The notes beneath the pieces are model-generated. The model did not search any database. It had not been told where the DNA came from and saw nothing but the letters and a program-made list of their open reading frames with translations. Shown here in pieces: positions 1-4,776 of a DNA stretch of 5,411 nt. A program made the position numbers and the translations under genes. Each line of letters starts with the position of its first letter. Position 1 is the stretch's first letter. Origin of the DNA: Oscillospiraceae bacterium (GTDB lineage Bacteria > Bacillota > Clostridia > Oscillospirales > Ruminococcaceae); NCBI GenBank assembly GCA_019423445.1, contig JAHZBJ010000031.1, positions 1 to 5,411 on the forward strand, read 5' to 3'.

Positions 1-47
1 TTTGCTATGAAATATACAGATCCCCACATAGCATAAACACATTTTAT

Positions 48-90
48 ATTTTTTGTTAATCGCCTGTCAATGTTGATATTAACAAAAAAT
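48..90. repeat. 13-bp perfect inverted repeat with 17-nt spacer
   Basis: The left arm ATTTTTTGTTAAT (48-60) is the exact reverse complement of ATTAACAAAAAAT (78-90). The 17-nt spacer itself carries TCAA-TG-TTGA (67-76). The T run lies in the left arm and the A run in the right arm, the reverse of an intrinsic terminator on either strand. An operator, or the structured 3' end of a gene outside the window, is more plausible. Its function is unknown. Confidence 0.6.
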
Positions 91-311
91 TCATATTTTC
101 CTTCCTCTTTTTGGGAGCTACAAAAATGCGTCCTTTTCTTTGTTCATTATGACCATTACATTTCTCTGGGACCTGCTGTTTGCTCGTAACATCTGTCTGT
201 TCTAATTTTTCTCCATCCACATTCCTTTCTTCACTGGAGACTACTCAGCCAAGGCAGAACCCCCGGTTCACTGAAACAGCACACACCAAATGGTCAGGCC
301 TGCATAGAATG

Positions 312-332
312 GATTGTGGCCTGGCCACAATC
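312..332. promoter_or_regulatory. 21-bp palindrome just upstream of the collagen-like gene; operator or hairpin
   Basis: The arms GATTGTGGCC (312-321) and GGCCACAATC (323-332) are perfect reverse complements around a single T at 322. The centre is 40 nt before the ATG at 362. As DNA it could be an operator. As RNA it could fold an 8-bp stem with a 5-nt loop, followed by the T-rich ATTTCCTTTTG, which is a weak terminator- or attenuator-like arrangement. The sequence does not decide between these. Confidence 0.5.
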
Positions 333-350
333 ATTTCCTTTTGTATGTCA

Positions 351-356
351 AAGGAG
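351..356 (+). promoter_or_regulatory. Ribosome binding site that fixes the collagen-like gene start
   Basis: AAGGAG ends 5 nt before ATG 362. The same frame extends upstream to ATG 314, but that codon lies inside the palindrome and has no ribosome binding site. ATG 362 is therefore the better start. Confidence 0.8.
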
Positions 357-361
357 AAGCT

Positions 362-1552
362 ATGAAACGATATTGTGCTTCTGATCGGGAACATCACCAA
401 GAAGAAGGCGCAGCAAAATATTCCGATGGCCGGAATTGCGGCTGTCCTCCTAAGCCTCCTTGCCCGTGTCCTCCTCCGCCTTGCGTAGGCCCCACTGGGC
501 CTACCGGACCTGTTGGACCCACTGGGCCCACTGGTCCTACTGGGCCGGGTCCCATTGGTCCTACCGGCGCTACCGGGCCCACCGGACCTACCGGGCCTAC
601 CGGACCTACCGGCCTCACCGGCGCTACCGGGCCTACTGGGCCTACTGGCCTTACTGGAGCTACTGGCCTCACCGGCGCTACCGGCCCCACCGGGCCTACT
701 GGTCTCACCGGCGCTACTGGACCCACCGGGCCTACTGGTCTCACCGGCGCTGCCGGGCCCACCGGGCCTACTGGTCTCACCGGCGCTGCTGGCCCCACCG
801 GGCCTACTGGCCTTACCGGAGCTACTGGGCCTACTGGGCCTACCGGCCTTACCGGCGCTACCGGCCCCACCGGGCCTACCGGATCTACTGGCCTTACCGG
901 CACTACCGGGCCTACTGGACCCACTGGACCTACGGGGCCTACTGGTCCTGCTGGAACTTCCGGCGCTACCGGACCCACCGGCTCCACTGGAACCGCCGCC
1001 ACTTTGTCAGTAGGCAATGTGACCACCGGTGCACCAGGTACCAACGCTCAGGTAAGCAATTCCGGGACTTCACAGAATGCTATTCTGAACTTTGTGATCC
1101 CCAGAGGCGACACCGGCACCATGCCCCCGCTAAGCCTGTTGTCTGCCTACTCCACCCCCTCTCAATCCGGCTCTTCTGGAACCGCTCTGGAATTTGATCG
1201 CAATGGACTGGTATATGGCACTGCCATCTCCCACACCCCAGGGAGCACCAGCTTCACCATCAACCAACCCGGCGTCTACTCTGTGGCCTTTCATGGAGCC
1301 ATCTCCCCCGGATCCGGCAGCAGTTTCCCTTTAAATCTTGTCACTTCGCTGGAACAAAACGGATCTGTCGTCTCTGGCGCCTCTGTACCCTATAATTTCC
1401 AAAGTGCTTCGGGCTCTTCTGCCCAGTCTTTCATCGTTCCCATCGCCGTATCCTCGGTGCCCACCACTCTCCAGGTGGAGATCACCGGCGGTAAATATGT
1501 GGCGGATGCCATCGCTTTGGTTATCACCCGGCTTGGGAACATCCCCTCTTGA
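362..1552 (+). CDS. Collagen-like surface/exosporium glycoprotein, BclA type
   Basis: This encodes 396 residues. Residues 1-42 are a polar head followed by a Cys/Pro-rich segment (NCGCPPKPPCPCPPPPC) with no signal peptide. Residues 43-212 are about 56 Gly-X-Y triplets, mainly GPT, GLT, GAT and GAA, with one break (G61-P62-G63). Residues 213-252 are a linker (SVGNVTTGAPG to IPRGDTG) of a kind common in clostridial and phage collagen-like proteins. Residues 253-396 form a Ser/Gly/Val-rich beta domain resembling the C1q/TNF-like trimerisation domain of BclA. Family knowledge: such proteins form trimeric, O-glycosylated filaments on spores or cell surfaces of Bacillus and Clostridioides. The start at 362 is chosen for its ribosome binding site. 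The Thr in nearly every Y position offers many glycosylation sites, and a glycosyltransferase lies directly downstream. A spore-surface location is inferred; a phage-derived or vegetative surface protein remains possible. Confidence 0.9.
   Translation: MKRYCASDREHHQEEGAAKYSDGRNCGCPPKPPCPCPPPPCVGPTGPTGPVGPTGPTGPTGPGPIGPTGATGPTGPTGPTGPTGLTGATGPTGPTGLTGATGLTGATGPTGPTGLTGATGPTGPTGLTGAAGPTGPTGLTGAAGPTGPTGLTGATGPTGPTGLTGATGPTGPTGSTGLTGTTGPTGPTGPTGPTGPAGTSGATGPTGSTGTAATLSVGNVTTGAPGTNAQVSNSGTSQNAILNFVIPRGDTGTMPPLSLLSAYSTPSQSGSSGTALEFDRNGLVYGTAISHTPGSTSFTINQPGVYSVAFHGAISPGSGSSFPLNLVTSLEQNGSVVSGASVPYNFQSASGSSAQSFIVPIAVSSVPTTLQVEITGGKYVADAIALVITRLGNIPS
488..997 (+). repeat. Collagen Gly-X-Y repeat tract, with 36-bp units at 593-862
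   Basis: The tract is built of 9-bp triplets (GGN-CCN-ACN and relatives). From 593 to 862 these form a 12-residue, 36-bp unit GPTGPTGLTGA(T/A): seven full copies plus one half copy (GLTGAT at 665-682). Three neighbouring copies between 683 and 790 are almost identical at the nucleotide level, while the outer copies differ at synonymous positions. This suggests older divergence with recent local expansion. Gain or loss of units keeps the frame, so copy number should vary between strains. Confidence 0.9.
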
Positions 1553-1589
1553 GGGAAGGCCCCTAACAAAGATACCGCAAAAACCAGAC

Positions 1590-1622
1590 GGGGCTGCCGC
1601 GTATCTTCCACGCGGCGGCCCC
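1590..1622. promoter_or_regulatory. Intercistronic GC-rich hairpin between collagen-like and glycosyltransferase genes
   Basis: GGGGCTGCCGCGT (1590-1602) pairs with ACGCGGCGGCCCC (1610-1622): 13 bp with one G-U pair and a 7-nt loop. No T run follows on the plus strand, so it is not a standard terminator. It lies 37 nt after the first stop codon and 21 nt before the next ribosome binding site. It may stabilise the upstream mRNA or lower expression of the enzyme relative to the structural protein. Confidence 0.6.
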
Positions 1623-1656
1623 ATGGCCTATGAACATTCCATAGAGGAGAAACCGG

Positions 1657-2742
1657 ATGAAAATCGTAGTTTATGCTATCTGCAAAAATGAGGAGCAGTT
1701 TGTGGACCGTTGGATGGACTCCATGTCCGAAGCCGATGAGGTGGTGGTTCTGGACACCGGCTCCACCGATACCACCGTAGAAAAGCTGCGGTCCCGGGGA
1801 GCTCTGGTAACGGTGGAGAGCATCTCCCCGTGGCGTTTTGATACAGCCCGAAACCGCTCTCTGGAACTGGTGCCCCCGGACGCAGATATCTGTGTCTGCA
1901 CCGATCTGGACGAAGTATTTCACCCCGGTTGGCGCTCCCTGCTGGAGGCGGCTTGGATCCCCTCCGCCGGTCAGGCCACCTACCGGTACACCTGGTCTTT
2001 TAATCCGGACGGTTCGGAAGGCGTCGTTTTTTGGTACGAAAAGATTCATGCCCGCCACGGCTACCGGTGGGTTCATCCAGTCCATGAAGTGTTGATGTGG
2101 ACTGGTGCGGGTACCCCCGGCCCCACTGTAACGGCGGCAGGAATCCAGCTGGACCACCACCCCGATCCCACCAAATCCCGGGGGCAATATCTTCCCCTGC
2201 TGGAGCTGTCAGTGGAGGAGGACCCCGATGATGACCGCAATGTCCATTACCTGGGCCGGGAATACATGTTTTACGGGCGATGGGACGACTGCATCCGCAC
2301 TTTGCAGCACCATCTCACCATGCCCAAGGCTGTCTGGGCGGACGAACGGTCGGCTTCCATGCGGTACATCGCCAGGTCCTATGGGATGAAGGGCGAAAGG
2401 GATACAGCCCGGAACTGGTACCTGCGGGCCATTGCCGAGGCCCCGCACCTGCGGGAACCCTACATGGACCTGGCCTGCCTTCTCTATGAGAATCAGGAAT
2501 GGGAAGGCGTTCTCTACTTTACCGGCTGCGCCCTCTCCATTCTTCAACGCCCGCGGACCTATATCTGCGAAGCCGCTTCCTGGGGCAGCCTGCCCTACGA
2601 TCTGCGGTCCATCGCCTTTTATCACACCGGCAGAAAAGCCCTGGCCCTGGAAGCTGCGGTGCAGGCCCTGGCCCTGGAGCCCTCCAGTCAGCGCCTTCAG
2701 GGAAATGTCGCGCTGCTGCGGCAGGAAACGGAAAGCTCATAA
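1657..2742 (+). CDS. Family 2 glycosyltransferase with C-terminal TPR-like repeats
   Basis: This encodes 361 residues and probably transfers a sugar from a nucleotide-sugar donor in the cytoplasm. The N-terminal part is a GT-A fold of the GT2 type: start MKIVVYAICKNEEQFV, DTGSTD at 33-38, and the metal/nucleotide-binding DxD in DLDE at 83-86. Aromatic and His-rich segments follow (YRWVHPVHE near 136-144, LDHHPD 165-170), as in related TPR-containing GT2 enzymes. From about residue 195 to the end the protein is alpha-helical with TPR-like units (near 233-265, 266-295 and 314-345), a likely protein-binding surface. GAGGAG at 1644-1649 is a good ribosome binding site 7 nt before the ATG. The gene follows the collagen-like gene by 104 nt with no clear terminator, so co-transcription is likely. 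By analogy with the bclA3-sgtA pair of Clostridioides difficile, I infer that it glycosylates the Thr-rich collagen stalk. The donor sugar cannot be told. Confidence 0.88.
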   Translation: MKIVVYAICKNEEQFVDRWMDSMSEADEVVVLDTGSTDTTVEKLRSRGALVTVESISPWRFDTARNRSLELVPPDADICVCTDLDEVFHPGWRSLLEAAWIPSAGQATYRYTWSFNPDGSEGVVFWYEKIHARHGYRWVHPVHEVLMWTGAGTPGPTVTAAGIQLDHHPDPTKSRGQYLPLLELSVEEDPDDDRNVHYLGREYMFYGRWDDCIRTLQHHLTMPKAVWADERSASMRYIARSYGMKGERDTARNWYLRAIAEAPHLREPYMDLACLLYENQEWEGVLYFTGCALSILQRPRTYICEAASWGSLPYDLRSIAFYHTGRKALALEAAVQALALEPSSQRLQGNVALLRQETESS

Positions 2743-2798
2743 GCACCGCTGTCCTGAAAAATCGTTCTCTCCGACCCAAACCCCTCCTTTTTCCTGGG

Positions 2799-2835
2799 AG
2801 CAACTGCTGGTTGCTAAAGTTCCAACAACTGTTGG
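2799..2835. promoter_or_regulatory. Tandem palindromes upstream of the XRE-type gene, probable operator pair
   Basis: The first is AGCAAC-tgctg-GTTGCT (2799-2815). The second is CCAACA-AC-TGTTGG (2822-2835), which ends directly before the predicted -35 at 2836. The centres are about 21.5 bp apart, roughly two helical turns, so proteins bound to both would sit on the same DNA face. They also share a direct repeat CAACTG(C/T)TGGT (2801-2811 and 2826-2836). Autoregulation by the downstream XRE-type protein is the simplest idea; it is untested. Confidence 0.5.
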
Positions 2836-2864
2836 TGGACTTTAACCGTCTCCGCCGCTATACT
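2836..2864 (+). promoter_or_regulatory. Sigma-A-like promoter of the XRE-type gene
   Basis: TGGACT (2836-2841, 4 of 6 to TTGACA) and TATACT (2859-2864, 5 of 6 to TATAAT) are separated by 17 nt. The predicted start is near 2871, about 31 nt before the ATG. A ribosome binding site (AAAAAGGAGA, 2883-2892) follows. This makes the gene a transcription unit separate from the glycosyltransferase. Confidence 0.65.
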
Positions 2865-2901
2865 GAAACACAGGATATCGTATAAAAAGGAGACTTGAAC
2901 C

Positions 2902-3723
2902 ATGAGCCTTGGAGAGACCATCTGCCGGCTTCGCAGCGCAAGAAACATGTCCCAGGGGGACTTGGCCGACGCCCTGGGGGTGTCCCGCCAGTCCGTTTCC
3001 AAATGGGAGACGGATCAATCTGTCCCAGAGCTGGAAAAGCTTGTGAAGCTGGCAGCCACATTTGAGGTATCCCTGGACGAACTGGTTCTGGGGGAGACCG
3101 CCGCCCCCAGCCCGGCCGTTCAAAGCCCGGAGCCGCCCCAGATGGCAACTGCCCAGGAAAAGGCTCCGGGGCGTCCTGGGAAAACAGCCGCCATTGTTCT
3201 GATGTGTTTCGGCGCTCTGGTGTGGCTGCTGTTCACCCTTTTGGGCGGCTTTCTCACCGGGCTGGTCTTTGCTTCCCCCTTCTTCCTCTGCGGCCTGGTC
3301 TGTCTGGTTTCCCGGAAACACCCCGCCCTGTGGTGTGCCTGGGTCCTCTTCCTGGCGGCGGACTGCTTCCTGCGCTTCGCTACCGGCATCAACTGGCGGC
3401 TCACCTTTTGGACGCTGAACTATGAAGCGTGGATGAACTACACACGGCTTGCCATCGCCTGGTGCCAACTGGCGGCGCTGATTCTCCTGCTGGTTATCAC
3501 CGGGCTGCGGCTGCGGGACGAGCCCATGTTTCCCCTTCTCCGGACTCCCCGCCGCATCCTTGTTGGGTGGGTCATCTTTTTCGCTCTGCTCTTTATTCCC
3601 CTGCCCTTTGAGATCTTTACCCTGGCCCTCACCATCCTTGACTGGATCCGGAATATCCTTCTCGCTGTCCTCCTCACCGCCTGCGTCCGTTACCTGCACA
3701 GCCGCAAGAATCACACCTGTTAA
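2902..3723 (+). CDS. XRE-family helix-turn-helix protein with multi-span membrane domain
   Basis: This encodes 273 residues. Residues 4-63 are a Cro/C1-type HTH_3 domain: RLRSARNMSQGDLADALGVS, then RQSVSKWETDQSVPELEKL, ending SLDELVLGE, with the usual SxxQxxLA and VSKWE signatures. A Pro/Ala/Gln-rich linker spans 66-93. Residues 94-265 hold about five or six hydrophobic segments (near 95-115, 117-137, 142-162, 183-203, 219-239 and 243-263), with charged loops such as RLRDEP and RTPRR. This is a membrane-anchored transcription regulator architecture frequent in Firmicutes, where the membrane part may sense an envelope signal or serve another role. GGAG at 2889-2892 is 9 nt from the ATG. It has its own promoter and upstream palindromes, so autoregulation is plausible. 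The ligand and target genes cannot be inferred, and neither neighbour is an obvious partner. Identification of the HTH is firm; the function is open. Confidence 0.9.
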   Translation: MSLGETICRLRSARNMSQGDLADALGVSRQSVSKWETDQSVPELEKLVKLAATFEVSLDELVLGETAAPSPAVQSPEPPQMATAQEKAPGRPGKTAAIVLMCFGALVWLLFTLLGGFLTGLVFASPFFLCGLVCLVSRKHPALWCAWVLFLAADCFLRFATGINWRLTFWTLNYEAWMNYTRLAIAWCQLAALILLLVITGLRLRDEPMFPLLRTPRRILVGWVIFFALLFIPLPFEIFTLALTILDWIRNILLAVLLTACVRYLHSRKNHTC

Positions 3724-3736
3724 ATCACCATAAAGG

Positions 3737-3781
3737 GACGGGGCGTCTGCGTATTTTGGCGCAGACGCCCCGTCATTTTTT
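3737..3781 (+). terminator. Strong intrinsic terminator between convergent genes
   Basis: A perfect 15-bp stem GACGGGGCGTCTGCG (3737-3751) and CGCAGACGCCCCGTC (3760-3774) encloses an 8-nt loop. It is followed by A and six Ts (3776-3781). It starts 13 nt after the XRE-type gene's stop. Read from the other strand it lies 16 nt after the regulator's stop and is followed by CCCTTTA, so it may also serve that gene less efficiently. Confidence 0.95.
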
Positions 3782-3790
3782 GCGGTTCCC

Positions 3791-4480
3791 CTACCGGCTG
3801 TCAGGCTTCTCCCCACCGGCAGGGGGGTATATGGTGAACCGGTTTTTCCAGACGGAAATCAGCCCTTCCCGGGCCATAAGGCTCAGCTGATGGGAAAGGG
3901 CACTGCGGTTGACGCAGAGAAACTCCGCCAGCTCCTCTCTGCTGTAGGGGATGGAAAAGGCGCTGGAACGCCGCCAGGCAGCCTGGGTGGTGAGATAAGT
4001 GAGGATGCGGTCCCGAAGCCCCCGCTTGGAGAGGATGAAGATCCGGCTGCTTTGACGGATATTGTCGTGTGAGATGAGAGTGGCCAGCTGGCTCAGGATG
4101 GAGAGCCTGGTCTCCTGGGTGAGATCCTCTGCCCCGCCCAGCCACTCTTTCCGGAACACCAGAAGCCGGGCCTCCTCCGCAGCCACTGCGAAATAGGGGG
4201 ACTGGCGGTTTCTGGCGCAGATAAATTCCATTCCCAGCACCGAAGGCGGCCGCAGAGTTGCCATGAGGCTCCTCTCCCCATCGGGAAATATCTGGACCAT
4301 CTGGACCCGGCCCTCCAGCAGCACTCCAAACCACTCCACCTCCTCCTGGGGCGAGATGAGGGTGGCGTTTTTTCCACACTCCAAGAGCCTTCCCCCCGGC
4401 AGCACCTGGGTCCGGATCACTTCCTCCGGCAGCTCTCGAAACAGCATACAATGTTTCAGGGTTTCTGTGAAATCTTCCAC
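3791..4480 (-). CDS. Crp/Fnr-family transcription regulator
   Basis: This encodes 229 residues from GTG 4480. Residues about 12-112 form the cyclic-nucleotide-binding-like beta barrel (LLEGRVQMVQIFPDGERSL), residues 117-160 the long dimer helix, and residues 179-207 a Crp-type winged HTH (YSREELAEFLCVNRSALSHQ with LSLMAREGL). The classic phosphate-binding FGE...R motif of true cAMP receptors is not seen in PPSVLGMEFICARNRQ, and the Cys pattern of Fe-S Fnr is absent. The effector is therefore unknown. The frame is open back to ATG 4519, but that ATG lies at or upstream of the predicted transcription start. GTG 4480 has GGAGAGGG 7 nt before it. The gene is divergent from a ModA-like lipoprotein gene and shares a palindromic control site with it. 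I infer that it activates that gene and represses itself. Confidence 0.87.
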   Translation of the reverse strand: MEDFTETLKHCMLFRELPEEVIRTQVLPGGRLLECGKNATLISPQEEVEWFGVLLEGRVQMVQIFPDGERSLMATLRPPSVLGMEFICARNRQSPYFAVAAEEARLLVFRKEWLGGAEDLTQETRLSILSQLATLISHDNIRQSSRIFILSKRGLRDRILTYLTTQAAWRRSSAFSIPYSREELAEFLCVNRSALSHQLSLMAREGLISVWKNRFTIYPPAGGEKPDSR

Positions 4481-4487
4481 TTTTCTT

Positions 4488-4495
4488 CCCTCTCC
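4488..4495 (-). promoter_or_regulatory. Ribosome binding site that decides the regulator start
   Basis: On the minus strand GGAGAGGG lies 7 nt before GTG 4480. No comparable site precedes ATG 4519. Confidence 0.75.
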
Positions 4496-4503
4496 AGAAA
4501 AAA

Positions 4504-4517
4504 GTTGTTGTAACAAC
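4504..4517. promoter_or_regulatory. 14-bp palindromic operator for a Crp/Fnr-type regulator
   Basis: GTTGTT-GT-AACAAC is a perfect 6-2-6 palindrome centred at 4510.5. Its centre is at -41.5 of the plus-strand promoter, the standard class II position for Crp/Fnr activators. It also covers roughly -2 to +12 of the minus-strand promoter, where a bound protein would block transcription. It is not a canonical Fnr (TTGAT-N4-ATCAA) or Crp (TGTGA-N6-TCACA) site. Assignment to the adjacent regulator is inferred from position. Confidence 0.7.
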
Positions 4518-4545
4518 ATACATTCTAAAAGAAATCCTCTATAAT
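4517..4545 (+). promoter_or_regulatory. Activator-dependent promoter of the ModA-like gene
   Basis: The -10 is a perfect TATAAT (4540-4545). The sequence 17 nt upstream, CATACA (4517-4522), matches only 3 of 6 bases of TTGACA. A perfect -10 with a poor -35 and a palindrome at -41.5 suggests dependence on a bound activator. The predicted start is near 4552, giving a 27-nt leader, too short for a riboswitch. Confidence 0.7.
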
Positions 4546-4550
4546 GTCCA
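4522..4550 (-). promoter_or_regulatory. Sigma-A-like promoter of the Crp/Fnr-type regulator
   Basis: On the minus strand TGGACA (4550-4545, 5 of 6) and TAGAAT (4527-4522, 5 of 6) are 17 nt apart. The predicted start is near 4515, giving a 35-nt leader to GTG 4480. Its -35 shares base 4545 with the opposing promoter's -10, so the two promoters physically overlap. Confidence 0.7.
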
Positions 4551-4578
4551 GCGGAATTACATGAAAGGGGATTTTTCC

Positions 4579-4776
4579 ATGAAAAAGATCAATTTTCGTA
4601 CTCTGTCCTTTCTTCTTGCCCTTGTGATGGTCCTGGCTCTGGCAGCCTGCGGCCAGAATGAGCCCGCCTCCGCTTCCTCCCAGGCCACTTCTCCGGAGTC
4701 CTCCTCTCAGGCCGCCGCCTCGGAGGCCAGTTCTTCCCAGGCTTCCTCTGAAGCCTCTTCTGAAGCTTCTTCCTAA
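4579..4776 (+). CDS. 5' piece: lipoprotein signal peptide plus Ser-rich linker, 65 residues
   Basis: As the sequence stands, translation from ATG 4579 ends at TAA 4774. The product is only the lipobox signal peptide and the low-complexity linker (for example SSEASSEASS at its end). After processing at Cys24 it would be a lipid-anchored peptide of about 42 residues with no binding domain. No independent function is apparent; this is most likely a truncated product rather than a real small gene. Confidence 0.55.
   Translation: MKKINFRTLSFLLALVMVLALAACGQNEPASASSQATSPESSSQAAASEASSSQASSEASSEASS

Larger units (their letters stand above)
1..361. other. AT-rich intergenic leader upstream of the collagen-like gene
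   Basis: There is no credible gene here. The only open frame of any size (61 codons from a TTG at 180) has no recognisable content, no good ribosome binding site, and overlaps the start of the next gene. The stretch is much richer in A and T than the genes that follow. It contains a 13-bp inverted repeat (48-90), a near-perfect palindrome (312-332), and a good ribosome binding site at its end. I could not identify a convincing sigma-A promoter. CATAGCATA at 27-35 and CATAGAATG at 303-311 resemble the -10 of sporulation sigma-K promoters (CATAnnnTA), but neither has a convincing -35 partner, so they are only hints. Confidence 0.7.

Noticed and set aside
314..361. Longer start (ATG 314) for the collagen-like protein
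   Set aside because: It lies within the palindrome and lacks a ribosome binding site, whereas ATG 362 has AAGGAG at 5 nt.
180..365. 61-codon frame starting at TTG 180 in the leader
   Set aside because: It has no ribosome binding site and no recognisable content, and it overlaps the real gene start at 362.
488..997. Repeat tract as a CRISPR array
   Set aside because: The repeats are contiguous 9/36-bp coding units with no unique spacers.
394..1044. Long minus-strand open frame (216 codons, VGPVGPVAP repeats) and other-frame plus-strand frames opposite the collagen tract
   Set aside because: They are mechanical shadows of GGN-CCN-ACN repeats, which lack stops in several frames; none has a plausible start site or non-repetitive domain.
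1103..1111. Arg-Gly-Asp (residues 248-250) as an integrin-binding motif
   Set aside because: The tripeptide is part of the common IPRGDTG linker of bacterial collagen-like proteins, so host-cell adhesion cannot be inferred from it.
2842..3816. Minus-strand 324-codon frame opposite the XRE-type gene
   Set aside because: The plus strand carries a clear HTH and membrane protein plus promoter and terminator; this frame runs through both of those control elements and has no recognisable domain.
4517..4524. CATACATT as a sporulation sigma-E -10 element
   Set aside because: It fits the -10 word, but no ATATT-like -35 lies upstream at the right distance, and the stretch is better explained by the two sigma-A-like promoters.
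4552..4578. Molybdenum-cofactor riboswitch upstream of the ModA-like gene
   Set aside because: The predicted leader is only 27 nt, far too short for such an RNA structure.
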